Notes: generated from the letters alone by a model not told the origin. A stretch of DNA of 64,000 bases from Ariolimax columbianus (GCA_036924085.1 JAVGWX010000007.1:69273360-69337359), one strand, 5' to 3'; counted from the stretch's first letter, positions 43,380 to 54,739 are shown. Program-made: numbers and translations.

Positions 43380-43950
43380 CTTTGAAAAATATATATTTGT
43401 GAATACATTAACTGACCCTGCCTCCATTGCATATTTTGACAATGCATTCCAAGCATTCACCCCTCTCTGACTGCACAAAAGTTTTCAAATATTCAATCTG
43501 GACCTGTCTTTCAATAATTTTAAGCTGTGCTCTCTTGTTCTTGTAGTCGTACTTGAAAAAACTTGGTACAATTTAATTTATTTTTTACATTGATTAATTT
43601 ATAAACTTGTTTTGTCACCTCTAATTCTTATCTGTTCTAAACACTGTAAACCAATGTTTCTGACTCGTTCCTCACATATATAATTTTGGAATTCTACGAT
43701 CATTTTGAAGCAATTCTTTATATCTATTCTGGCATGTCTATATCAATTCTATGATAAGGACTCCCCGCCTGAACACAGTACCACAGTAGATCTTACCAAT
43801 GATTTATATAGTTTGACTATCACTTCCTTGCTACTATGTGAAAAATTTCTTTTAAATATACCAAACATTACATTAGCCCTTTTCATTTTCATCTGGACTT
43901 GTTCCCGCACCCTGGATGTAGGATCAATTATAACACATAGGCTGCGGACA
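43380..43950 (-). pseudogene. Second, more diverged CR1-like fragment
   Basis: Minus-strand translation shows REQVQMKMKRANVMFGIFKR, SKEVIVKLYKSLVRSTV and downstream decayed C-terminal sequence corresponding to 41890-42420 of the neighbouring copy. It is in the same orientation, directly upstream of the longer copy, and lacks the RT catalytic part. Confidence 0.75.
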
Positions 43951-43954
43951 GCTA

Positions 43955-44412
43955 ATATGAGAAAAGCGCACGTGAAATTATCCAGACGAAGATACAGCAG
44001 AAAGAACGCGTCTATATGAATGACCAGCATCGATACTGCAGACATAATGCAAGTCTTACACGAAGTTATCTCCGAAATTCCCTGTGCTGTAGGTAGACTA
44101 AAACAAAATTCAGCAGAGCGAAGGTGGTACGGATAACCTTCCTAACAGCATTTTCTGGTTTACTGTCCTCTAATGTTTTCATTATTCTAACTACAGCTGC
44201 AGCTCCTGACCGAAGATGTAGTGACCTACTTCAGTTTTGCAATCGTTAGATGAAGTAACCATGAGATACTGTCTCAACTGTTCGACGACATACATTTGTC
44301 AACTGTCACTCAACTTCGATACTACTGTAAGGGGAATGTCCTGTCACTTCATTTCTTGTTAAACTGCACAAAGCTGCAAACTAACTAACAAAGATCACAT
44401 GGATTCTCATTT
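43955..44412. other. No recognised feature
   Basis: Mixed sequence between the CR1 fragment and the dispersed repeat; no motif seen. Confidence 0.4.
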
Positions 44413-44414
44413 TG

Positions 44415-44620
44415 GGACGATAAGGCTAACGTCTGGTCAGGCAAAACACACTGATCAAACAATGTTAGCCAGGGTCAGGAGAAATATACTGGCCAAGACC
44501 CTCACCTGAGCTCCTCGTTGGTCGTTCTGGAAACGGGCTGTTGTCGAGGACAACAGTCTGGCTAACAAGTTGAGGTTCGATGTGATCCCCGTAGTAGTGA
44601 GTGACACGCAAATGAAGTGA
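44415..44620 (+). repeat. ~280-bp dispersed repeat, copy 4 (3' end replaced by a SINE)
   Basis: GGCTAACGTCTGGTCAGGCA, CACTGATCAAACAATGTTAG, ATATACTGGCCAAGACCCTC, ACGGGCTGTTGTCGAGGACA and CCCCGTAGTAGTGAGTGACA match copy 2 in order. Similarity stops at about 44615, where a T1 SINE begins. Confidence 0.8.
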
Positions 44621-44825
44621 AGCGTTGCACTGTGGTTTTTATTTTGCGCCTGTCAGCCCTGTGCATCTGACTTCAACATGCATTTTTATGTAAGAGTCTG
44701 CTTTCTCCTGCATTTTCTAAGGGTTTTACTTCCCACTGGGTAACGGCCGGTGCTGTGATGGGGATCGAACCCAGCACCTTCTGGTTGTGAGCCGTGTCAC
44801 TTAACCACTAGCCCACGCCGTCCCC
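44621..44825 (-). mobile_element. tRNA-derived SINE, family T1, copy 1
   Basis: Minus strand from 44825: GGGGACGGCGTGGGCTAGTG then GTTAAGTGACACGG (A box), GTGCTGGGTTCGATCCCCAT (near-perfect B box), CACAGCACCGGCCGTTACCC, AAAACCCTTAGAAAATGCAG, and a 3' end GACAGGCGCAAAATAAAAAC. The same ~200-base order occurs on the plus strand at 50061-50260. Transcription by RNA polymerase III from the internal promoter is typical of such elements. Confidence 0.88.
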
Positions 44826-45125
44826 GATTTACTTTCTAAAAGACCTTGCAGCATTGATGAGTCCTGAATGCACATGTTTCCTAAGTCATGGCGATAAAGT
44901 AAGAGTGCCACTGAGGCTTCTTGCAGCTTCCAAACAAGCTCCACCGATGATGCATTTAGAATATCGGATATAACCGGTTGATCACGACTAGATTGCTGCC
45001 GAACAGCATATGTCATTTATGTTAGTCTATTCATGCATTTGGATGAAAACGGACAAAGTAAGCTATTTTGGTCCAATTATTACTTTTATTAGAAGTAGCA
45101 AGCATGACAGTAGCACATCAGTGAC
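44826..45125 (-). other. Unrecognised 71-codon frame
   Basis: A minus-strand frame at 44801-45016 overlaps the SINE boundary. Residues such as SVELVWKLQEASVALLLYRH look protein-like but match no family I recognise. Confidence 0.2.
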
Positions 45126-45127
45126 AC

Positions 45128-45485
45128 ATGCAGCTTACTTTCGAATCCTTAATTCTTTTTGATGGCTTCAGCAAATTTATGTTCAATTCTGTCGGACATG
45201 TTAAGCCTATTGTGGTTATTACAGTTGACGGAGGACCTGACGTAAATCCCGGGTATCTGACAGCACTGCTCGCATCATACAAGGCATTCCGCAAGAACAA
45301 CCTAGATGCATTATTTGTTGATCAAGGTCATGGGGAGTGCACGTCCACTGAAGATGATTAGGGGTCAATCAAAAGTGTACGCGATGGAGGCATGGGTAAA
45401 AAATGCCAGCATTTTTTGGACAATTTTTATGGATGACCCCTTAGACAAAGGCGGAGTGTTTTTCTATCCGTCTGTGATAGGTAAG
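45128..45485 (+). pseudogene. Fragment of an unidentified protein, frameshifted, possible splice donor
   Basis: A plus-strand frame at 45128-45361 reads VGHVKPIVVITVDGGPDVNP followed by FRKNNLDALFVDQGHGE. A VDGGPDxNP...F...LDALFV pattern recalls an uncharacterised, probably mobile-element-derived protein type met in marine invertebrates; that memory is uncertain. A second frame from 45306 continues with WVKNASIFWTIFMDDP. GATAG/GTAAGA at 45477-45485 is a consensus splice donor. A long ACT tract begins about 65 bases later. Confidence 0.35.
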
Positions 45486-45549
45486 ATTTACTCGTACTGC
45501 CCTTTCTTCTGCTTATTGGAGATGGACTTTATTACTGTGCCCTGTAATT

Positions 45550-45936
45550 GTACTGTCACTAACACTGCTGCTGCTGCTACTACTACTACTACTGCTGCTG
45601 CTACTACTACAAATACTACTACCATTACTGTTAATACTACTACTACTACTACTACTACTAGTACTACTACTACTACTACAAATACTACTACTACTATTAC
45701 TACCATTACTGCTAATACTTCTACTACTACCATCACTATTTATATTACCACTACTGCCAGTACTATTACTACTAATACTGCTGGTACTACTATTACAAAA
45801 ACTACTACTACTACTACTACTACAACTACTACTACCACTACTACCACTACTACTACTGCTACTGCTGCTCCTACTACTGCTGCTGCTACTACTACTACTA
45901 CTGTTACGACTACTTATTTTACTGCTGCTGTTACTG

Positions 45937-45974
<38 letters not shown>

Positions 45975-46012
45975 GCTGCTTCCTCTACTACCACTACTAC
46001 TACTACAATACG
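45550..46012. repeat. ~460-bp (ACT)n-type trinucleotide tract
   Basis: Imperfect ACT/GCT/ATT triplets on the plus strand give a long Thr/Ala-rich frame; the complement gives a Val-rich one. Interruptions (AATACT, GCTGCT, ATTACC) mark it as old. It is not considered coding. Confidence 0.95.
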
Positions 46013-46014
46013 TC

Positions 46015-46440
46015 TTACACCTACCGAAACTAAACGTCTAACACCTGGACAAACTAAACGACTTACACCAGTACAAACTAAAGTCTGACACCAAACAAAG
46101 TAAACTTCTTACATGTACACAATTAAACGTCTTACGCATGCACAAATTGAACATTTTACACCTACAGAAACTAAACGTCATACACAAACTACACTTTTTA
46201 CACCTGCACAAACTAAACGGCTCACAACTACACAAACTACACGTTTTACACCTGCACAAACTAAACGGCTTACAACTACACAAATGGATGTTTTACACAT
46301 GCACAAACTAAACGGCTTACAACTACACAAACTGAATGTTTTACACCTGCACAAACTAAACGGCTTACAACTACACAAACTGAATGTTTTACACCTGCAC
46401 ATACTGAACGTACACTTAAAATGTACATATAGCTAGCTAT
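46015..46440. repeat. ~24/48-bp minisatellite (loop and left arm of an inverted repeat)
   Basis: Units such as ACAAACTAAACGGCTTACAA plus CTACACAAACTGAATGTTTT and ACACCTGC repeat at about 24 and 48 bases (46266, 46313, 46361). It begins directly after the ACT tract. Confidence 0.88.
46105..46238 (+). repeat. Left arm of a 134-bp inverted repeat
   Basis: CTTCTTACATGTACACAATT through CTACACAAACT. The reverse complement occurs at 46483-46616 with three mismatches by hand alignment and no gaps. Confidence 0.93.
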
Positions 46441-46482
46441 CAGCGATCATTATGGTTTTTATCTCCATTGCTGAATTCTACC

Positions 46483-46616
46483 AGTTTGTGTAGTTGTGAG
46501 CCGTTTAGTTTGTGCAGGTGTAAAAAGTGTAGTTTGTGTAGGACGTTTAGTTTCTGTAGGTGTAAAATGTTCAGTTTGTGCATGCGAAAGACGTTTAATT
46601 GTGTACATGTAAGAAG
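46483..46616 (-). repeat. Right arm of the 134-bp inverted repeat
   Basis: AGTTTGTGTAGTTGTGAGCC through ACATGTAAGAAG, the inverted match of 46105-46238. The 244-base loop is made of further units of the same minisatellite plus a short unique segment (46425-46480). Confidence 0.93.
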
Positions 46617-46619
46617 GCC

Positions 46620-47280
46620 ACTTCTCCCTGCTGTTGACACGTACTTTACAGACTAGGAAAATATACAAAAGAAAACAAAATACCTGTTCAAGGATAACAA
46701 TGTACTCGTGGTAACAACCGACAACCAATCTTCATTCATGGCTCCTCGGTAGCTTCAAATAAACAATTTAAATTATTCCGTCAGTCTGACATGTTTACAT
46801 TTAATGGCATTATCCCCAACAGACTCTACATCACTGCACTCCGGAAAAACATACAGGTGCTAATAACGATTTATCCCAAAATGACGAAATAGTTGGATGC
46901 TTATAGTTATTGTATATTGCTGGGTAAACACACTACTGCTCCTTCCTGTCAGACGCCTCTCTTTGTTTGGTCCACTCCAGATTAAACAATTATGCAATTT
47001 ATGTATTGCTCGTATATTGATTGTATTGTCATCATCAACTAGATGGTCATCAATTATTTGTGTTTTGTTTACACTATCTGTATCTAATGTTCAAAGGGCT
47101 ACTGTACTATTCAATGCCAACACTATAGGTGCTTTCCAGGACATGGTGTCAGCACTTTATCTTTTCATGAACCGACATGAACCAAGTGGCTTCTTTCAGT
47201 CATGGCCGACTATAGGATAATAAGACCTTGGAGTGGCAAACAAAACTTTCTACTTTGAATTTTTTTATTTCCTCTCTCCA
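46620..47280. other. No recognised feature
   Basis: A 107-codon plus-strand frame at 46897-47220 (hydrophobic start, no motif) is unassigned. Confidence 0.4.
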
Positions 47281-47284
47281 TGCA

Positions 47285-47507
47285 AAGATGTCGTTTCACT
47301 TCTCCGTGTTGTTGTTTCACTTCTCCGTGTTGTCGTTTCACTTCTCCGTGTTGTCGTTTCACTTCTCCGTGTTGTCGTTTCACTTCTCCGTGATGTCGTT
47401 TCACTTCTCCGTGTTGTCGTTTCACTTCTCCGTGTTGTCGTTTCACTTCTCCGTGTTGTCGTTTCACTTCTCCGTGTTGTCGTTTCACTTCTCCGTGTTG
47501 CAAGTGC
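47285..47507. repeat. 21-bp minisatellite, about 10 units
   Basis: GTTTCACTTCTCCGTGTTGTC repeats with only a rare GATGTC variant. Twenty-one is a multiple of three, so frames with a 7-residue repeat run on both strands. Confidence 0.96.
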
Positions 47508-47579
47508 TTCTTTTCACTAAGCGTGATGCGGCCCTTCAGGGTACATCTCCCCTTAGATCGGTCTGCAGTCTTGCCGTAC

Positions 47580-47955
47580 CAATATATCAGACTCATGTCC
47601 AGGACCTCCATATCAGACTCATGTCCAGGACCTCCATATCAGACTCATGTCCAGGACCTCCATATCAGACTCATGTCCAGGACCTCCATATCAGACTCAT
47701 GTCCAGGACCTCCATATCAGACTCATGTCCAGGACCTCCATATCAGACTCATGTCCAGGACCTCCATATCAGACTCATGTCCAGGACCTCCATATCAGAC
47801 TCATGTCCAGGACCTCCATATCAGACTCATGTCCAGGACCTCCATATCAGACTCATGTCCAGGACCTCCATATCAGACTCATGTCCAGGACCTCCATATC
47901 AGACTCATGTCCAGGACCTCCATATCAGACTCATGTCCAGGACCTCCATATCATG
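47580..47955. repeat. 26-bp minisatellite, about 14 near-identical units
   Basis: ATATCAGACTCATGTCCAGG plus ACCTCC repeats every 26 bases with no differences noticed by eye across the array. Such homogeneity implies very recent amplification. Three plus-strand frames stay open because the unit lacks stops. Confidence 0.97.
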
Positions 47956-47959
47956 CTTA

Positions 47960-48525
47960 TACACATCTTTGAATATCAACTGGGGTAGGCCAACTGTTCA
48001 TTAAGGATATTTTTGGGAATGCGACAAAGGCGACAAAGATGACCAAGACATCACAATCTTAGCTGTCTAAGGAAAGTGTACATGTTTAAGAGACCTGTGC
48101 GAGAGTACACCTCTGCATTTATTACTTTGCTCCTCCCGTTGATTTCAAGAATGGATGACATGCGTCGTAGATGGAAATGTTAAGCCTGTACTCTTCTTTG
48201 GTATAGGTTACCGAACCTTCGATATCAAATAGAACGAAACATGCCTTGTGCACCATGGCCTTGGTTTTAATTGTCAATTTCTGGTTTTCTCAAACACGCT
48301 TTGTGAGGCAAGCAAAAACGTTGCCAAATGTGATTATCTATTTATTGATCTAGACAGAACTTGTCGTTGATGAGGGATTTCAGGTATGTTAATTGGCATA
48401 CAATTGCCATTTCATAACTATTAATGCTACGAGAAGGTGTGAAACATACTTCCTTTCCCATCACATTTGTTTTGTTGAGACGTAGGCCTTGCACCTTGCA
48501 AGGTTAAACAGCCGACTACCAAACC
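47960..48525. other. Probable decayed LINE continuation, not resolved
   Basis: This lies downstream (minus sense) of the RT fragment at 48530-48790 and may be its continuation, but no motif can be read with confidence. Confidence 0.3.
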
Positions 48526-48529
48526 AAAT

Positions 48530-48790
48530 GTGAAGGCAGATTCTTTAATTTGAATTACCAAATGTATGCTTCAGTAACAGAGCTAAAAAGATCCAGAACA
48601 GTGTCGGGGGCAGAACGCAGCATTGCTTAACGCCACTGCGAATACCAAATAGTTGTGACATGCTACCATCAGATTGGACTGCACCTTTCGTGTCTTCATG
48701 AAACGATATTAGTAATCGTAACAGTTTGCTTAGACAGACTAGTTTAGAGAGGATTTTAAAGTCCATCCCTACTAACCAAAAAAAATGTCT
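48530..48790 (-). pseudogene. LINE reverse transcriptase fragment
   Basis: Minus-strand translation contains LLRLLISFHEDTKGAVQSDG then SQLFGIRSGVKQCCVLPPTL and FWIFLALLLKHTFG. SFHE...GxVxxDG...F(G/P)IxxGVKQGCVLxPTLFxIF is the RT region just before the catalytic YADD of an L1/RTE-like group. The Gly of KQGC is Cys here. It is the same group as 60.3-61.5 kb. Confidence 0.7.
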
Positions 48791-48794
48791 TTGT

Positions 48795-50055
48795 CAAGCG
48801 GATGAATGCAAATATAAAAGGGCTGTTTCTGCTCACGTGACTTTTATTGAACATGTCGAAGAAAGAAAATCATGTCGATCGTTCATCTTCTGGAACTGAA
48901 TCCACACTGTGAGTCCGGATACACGAGGTCAGCCAGTTGTTGTAGTCGTTGTAAGATAACTCTGACGAAGGATATAGCCTACAACACTGAGCAGAGAGGC
49001 ACCTCGATATTTATACAGTTACTTCTATCACCTTTGTTTTTGTGTACCGACATGAAACTTACCTCCAATTTACCTGCCACTGGATGATTTAGGCCTCTTG
49101 GTCTACTATCTGTTGATGATTTAGCTAGACCTATGGGCATAAAGCAAAGATCAAATGTCTTCTCATTGACTGCCCTTACTAACTTATTAAAATGCGAAAA
49201 TACCTCGAACTTTGTTGTTGTGTATATTTCACTCCCATCAAATTTGTGTCTGGCTATAACATGTTTAAATCTTTATCTTTGACAGTGTGTTTCAATGCCT
49301 CACTTCTAAAATAATAAGCATTTTGGCTTGTTCTTGAGATCTTGCAGTGGCCCTGATAATACATATTGATATGAAAATATAACAAGGTCAGAATTAAGTC
49401 ATATGACGAAGAGTTTATTTTGACCTTTCAAAAGATACAACTGGTTAGTAACGAATACGTCTTGAATTAGTGTAACTTTACACTTGTGATTACAAGAAAT
49501 AAATGATTTCAATTAACTTCCTCGTTATCATAATCATCATTATCATCATTACCGTCATTTTGATCAAGTATAATTCTGACAGGCCAAGACGATCTTGAAG
49601 TTTAACAACTGTCTACCCCGAGCTCTGCTTATAGATCTTTCAGTTAAACAATACTTATGCCATACCTTTAAGTCATCCCTAATATTCTCCCATTGCTGAC
49701 CTTTATGTTTGTCCCCAGCACTTTTGGCCGTTGCCATAGGATGCCACCGCAATTCTCTTCTGTTAACATCCCCCTATCATTAAAAACAGACGGTACCAGT
49801 TATATGTATGCAGTACGTTATCCCAACACACATTCCTCCTATAGACTATCTTCATTAATATTCGTTTGTTGTCAGTGGGAATGCTAACATTCTTCTGTAA
49901 ATCCACATCTTTCGTGGTTTTCATTGCTAAACCGACGAGAATAATTGTGAATGCTATCTTGTAATCTCTTCACTATTACAGAGTTGTTTTGTTTTCTGAA
50001 TTTGTATAAAAAGGACAAGATCTTCTGGGTTTGTAACCAACAGAATATCAAGTAG
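48795..50055. other. AT-rich, no recognised feature
   Basis: No conserved domain or RNA gene was recognised. A short ATCATTATCATCATT run lies near 49530-49550. Confidence 0.4.
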
Positions 50056-50060
50056 ATGCT

Positions 50061-50262
50061 AGAGGACGCGTCGCCTATTTGTTAAGTCACACGGCCCACA
50101 ACCCAAAGCTGCTGGGTTCGCTCCCCAATCACAGCACCGGCCGTTTCACCGGGGAAGGAAACCCTTAGAAAAGGAAGGAGGAAGCGGAATCTGACATAAA
50201 ATGCATGCCGGTCGGATACACTGGGCCGACAGGCGCACAATAAAAACATAGTGAAACGCTAA
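50061..50262 (+). mobile_element. tRNA-derived SINE, family T1, copy 2
   Basis: GAGGACGCGTCGCCTATTTG then TTAAGTCACACGGC (A-box region), GCTGGGTTCGCTCCCCAATC (B box with one change), ACAGCACCGGCCGTTTCACC, GAAACCCTTAGAAAAGGAAG, ACAGGCGCACAATAAAAACA. It matches copy 1 throughout, in the opposite orientation. Confidence 0.88.
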
Positions 50263-50264
50263 CT

Positions 50265-50595
50265 TCTTGGGAATTAGAAAAATAAGACGAACGCAAAGTA
50301 AAAAAAAAGAAAAACAGTAGATGCTACAGAAATAGGTATTTAATACCATTTATGCACATCATAGAACGCTGTTACGGTGGGTTGTCCATGGAATTGGTAG
50401 CCGTATGATGCATAATACAACTATACATAGCTTATCAGTACACGAGGATAGACATAGTTTGGCTTCCTACAAGAAGGTTCTCTGTACACTTGTAGGGATG
50501 AACCTTTGATGTTTGTGAACCTTATTATGCCATTCTTCTTTCAGTTATATAATTATTTCTGAGAAATATTGAATATTGGAATTATGGATAGAGCA
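50265..50595. other. No recognised feature
   Basis: AT-rich sequence between the SINE and the satellite array. Confidence 0.4.
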
Positions 50596-50596
50596 G

Positions 50597-53500
50597 GACA
50601 TAAGTGACGCGCATCACATAACTATTTCAGTGTTGATGACTGACTAGATCTCTGATACGTGACGAGCATCACATAACTATTTCAGTGTTGAGGACTGACT
50701 TGATCTCTGATACGTGACGAACATCACATAACTATTTCCGTGTAGAGGACTAGATGTCTGAAACGTAACGTGCATCACATAACTATTTCAGTGTTGAGGA
50801 CTGACTTGATCTCTGATACGTGACGAACATCACATAACTATTTCCGTGTAGAGGACTAGATGTCTGAAACGTGACGTGCATCACATAACTATTTTAGTGT
50901 TGATGACTGACTTGATCTCTGATACGTGACGAACATCACATAACTATTTCCGTGTAGACGACTAGATGTCTGATACGTGACGAGCATCACATAACTATTT
51001 TAGTGTTGATGACTGACTAGATCTCTGATACGTGACGAGCATCACATAACTATTTCAGTGTTGAGGACTGACTAGATCTCTGATACGTGACGAGCATCAC
51101 ATAACTATTTCAGTGTTGATGACTGACTAGATCTCTGATACGTGACGAGCATCACATAACTATTTCAGTGTTGATGACTGACTTGATCTCTGATACGTGA
51201 CGAGCATCACATAACTATTTCAGTGTTGATGACTGACTTGATCTCTGATACGTGACGAGCATCACATAACTATTTCAGTGTTGATGACTGACTTGATCTC
51301 TGATACGTGACGAGCATCACATAACTATTTCAGTGTAGACGACTAGATCTCTGATACGTGACGAGCATCACATAACTATTTCCGTGTAGACGACTAGATG
51401 TCTGAAACGTGACGGGCATCACATAACTATTTCAGTGTTGATGACTGACTTGATCTCTGATACGTGACGAACATCACATAACTATTTCCGTGTAGACGAC
51501 TAGATGTCTGAAACGTGACGGGCATCACATAACTATTTCAGTGTTGATGACTGACTTGATCTCTGATACGTGACGAGCATCACATAACTATTTTAGTGTT
51601 GAGGACTGACTTGATCTCTGATACGTGACGAACATCACATAACTATTTCAGTGTAGACGACTAGATCTCTGATACGTGACGAGCATCACATAACTATTTC
51701 AGTGTTGATGACTGACTTGATCTCTGATACGTGACGAACATCACATAACTATTTTAGTGTTGAGGACTGACTTGATCTCTGATACGTGACGAACATCACA
51801 TAACTATTTCAGTGTAGACGACTAGATCTCTGATACGTGACGAGCATCACATAACTATTTCAGTGTTGATGACTGACTTGATCTCTGATACGTGACGAAC
51901 ATCACATAACTATTTTAGTGTTGAGGACTGACTTGATCTCTGATACGTGACGAACATCACATAACTATTTCAGTGTAGAGGACTAGATCTCTGATAGGTG
52001 ACGAGCATCACATAACTATTTCAGTGTTGATGACTGACTTGATCTCTGATACGTGACGAACATCACATAACTATTTCAGTGTTGATGACTGACTTGATCT
52101 CTGAAACGTGACGAGCATCACATAACTATTTCAGTGTTGATGACTGACTTGATCTCTGAAACGTGACGAGCATCACATAACTATTTCAGTGTTGATGACT
52201 GACTTGATCTCTGAAACGTGACGAGCATCACATAACTATTTCAGTGTTGATGACTGACTTGATCTCTGAAACGTGACGAGCATCACATAACTATTTCAGT
52301 GTTGATGACTGACTTGATCTCTGAAACGTGACGAGCATCACATAACTATTTCAGTGTTGATGACTGACTTGATCTCTGAAACGTGACGAGCATCACATAA
52401 CTATTTCAGTGTTGATGACTGACTTGATCTCTGAAACGTGACGAGCATCACATAACTATTTCAGTGTTGATGACTGACTTGATCTCTGAAACGTGACGAG
52501 CATCACATAACTATTTCAGTGTTGATGACTGACTTGATCTCTGAAACGTGACGAGCATCACATAACTATTTCAGTGTTGATGACTGACTTGATCTCTGAA
52601 ACGTGACGAGCATCACATAACTATTTCAGTGTTGATGACTGACTTGATCTCTGAAACGTGACGAGCATCACATAACTATTTCAGTGTTGATGACTGACTT
52701 GATCTCTGAAACGTGACGAGCATCACATAACTATTTCAGTGTTGATGACTGACTTGATCTCTGAAACGTGACGAGCATCACATAACTATTTCAGTGTTGA
52801 TGACTGACTTGATCTCTGAAACGTGACGAGCATCACATAACTATTTCAGTGTTGATGACTGACTTGATCTCTGATACGTGACGAACATCACATAACTATT
52901 TTAGTGTTGATGACTGACTTGATCTCTGAAACGTGACGAGCATCACATAACTATTTCAGTGTTGATGACTGACTTGATCTCTGAAACGTGACGAGCATCA
53001 CATAACTATTTCAGTGTTGATGACTGACTTGATCTCTGAAACGTGACGAGCATCACATAACTATTTCAGTGTTGATGACTGACTTGATCTCTGAAACGTG
53101 ACGAGCATCACATAACTATTTCAGTGTTGATGACTGACTTGATCTCTGAAACGTGACGAGCATCACATAACTATTTCAGTGTTGATGACTGACTTGATCT
53201 CTGAAACGTGACGAGCATCACATAACTATTTCAGTGTTGATGACTGACTTGATCTCTGATACGTGACGAACATCACATAACTATTTTAGTGTTGATGACT
53301 GACTTGATCTCTGAAACGTGACGAGCATCACATAACTATTTCAGTGTTGATGACTGACTTGATCTCTGAAACGTGACGAGCATCACATAACTATTTCAGT
53401 GTTGATGACTGACTTGATCTCTGAAACGTGACGAGCATCACATAACTATTTCAGTGTTGATGACTGACTTGATCTCTGAAACGTGACGAGCATCACATAA

Positions 53501-54263
53501 CTATTTCAGTGTTGATGACTGACTTGATCTCTGAAACGTGACGAGCATCACATAACTATTTCAGTGTTGATGACTGACTTGATCTCTGATACGTGACGAA
53601 CATCACATAACTATTTCCGTGTAGACGACTAGATGTCTGAAACGTGACGGGCATCACATAACTATTTCCGTGTAGATGACTAGATCTCTGATACGTGACG
53701 AGCATCACATAACTATTTTAGTGTTGATGACTGACTAGATCTCTGATACGTGACGGGCATCACATAACTATTTCCGTGTAGACGACTAGATCTCTGATAC
53801 ATGACGAGCATCACATAACTATTTTAGTGTTGATGACTGACTAGATCTCTGATACGTGACGAACATCACATAACTATTTCCGTGTAGACGACTAGATCTC
53901 TGATACATGACGAGCATCACATAACTATTTTAGTGTTGATGACTGACTAGATCTCTGATACGTGACGAGCATCACATAACTATTTCAGTGTAGAGGACTA
54001 GATCTCTGATACGTGACGAGCATCACATAACTATTTCCGTGTAGACGACTAGATCTCTGATACGTGACGACCATCACAAAACTATTTCCGTGTAGACGAC
54101 TAGATGTCTTAAACGTGACGAGCATCACATAACTATTTCCGTGTAGACGACTAGATGTCTGAAACGTGACGAGCATCACATAACTATTTCCGTGTAGACG
54201 ACTAGATCTCTGATACGTGACGAGTATCACATAACTATTTCCGTGTAGACGACTAGATGTCTA
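50597..54263. repeat. 3.7-kb satellite of 55-bp and 51-bp units
   Basis: The 55-base unit contains GATCTCTGAAACGTGACGAG, CATCACATAACTATTTCAGT and GTTGATGACTGACTT. The 51-base form has CGTGTAGACGACTAGATGTC instead of the GTTGATGACTGACTTGATCTC stretch. About 67 units in total. The centre (about 52040-53590) is almost uniform 55-base units; both flanks mix 55- and 51-base forms with more substitutions. A variant unit (GATACGTGACGAACATCAC plus TATTTTAGTG) recurs at 52866 and 53251, 385 bases or seven units apart. Uniform centre with diverged edges is the usual signature of unequal exchange. No protein or CRISPR-like spacer is present. Confidence 0.97.
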
Positions 54264-54264
54264 A

Positions 54265-54655
54265 CTGAGGAGAAAGAAATAGAACCAACGCACCAGATAT
54301 TTTTGCAAAAGGTGGCTCAATTCGTTGCGCATGGATTGGCTACGTCATCTTGTAAAGCAAACTGCTACATGTGTCACCAATAGCTCACGAAACGATTTAG
54401 CACATGTTTCACGTATGGTGTCATCTACAGTTTGGAGCTTATGCTTTGTAAGGAGCTAAATGACAAAAAATGATGAATACAAATAGGGAATACAAATGTA
54501 ATACAAATATATCCCACTAGAATAGATCCAGTGAACGAGAGAACACTGCGAACTTTCTGTTCGTCTCTGCTCACACTATCGTAAAACGGTTGTAGCTATT
54601 CATGACTCTTCCCAGATGTGTTCTTCAACTAGGTATGTCTTGGCTTCATTCTCGC
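54265..54655. other. No recognised feature
   Basis: Unique sequence after the satellite; no motif seen. Confidence 0.4.
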
Positions 54656-54656
54656 A

Positions 54657-54660
<4 letters not shown>

Positions 54661-54737
<77 letters not shown>

Positions 54738-54739
54738 TC

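Noticed and set aside
44740..44825. Functional tRNA gene on the minus strand
   Set aside because: The same tRNA-like head followed by the same body occurs at 50.06 kb, so it is a SINE head.
45306..46088. 260-codon Thr-rich frame, possible mucin-like protein
   Set aside because: Most of it is an imperfect ACT microsatellite; the complementary strand is open as well.
46105..46616. DNA transposon with terminal inverted repeats
   Set aside because: Arms consist of local minisatellite sequence, there is no transposase, and flanking bases show no target duplication.
47580..47955. CRISPR array of 26-bp repeats
   Set aside because: Repeats abut with no spacers at all.
47228..48004. 258-codon frame across the 21-bp and 26-bp arrays
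   Set aside because: Stop-free repeat units explain it. All three frames of the 26-bp array are open.
50597..54263. CRISPR array
   Set aside because: Units are contiguous with no unique spacers, the DNA is clearly eukaryotic, and no cas genes are present. It is a satellite.
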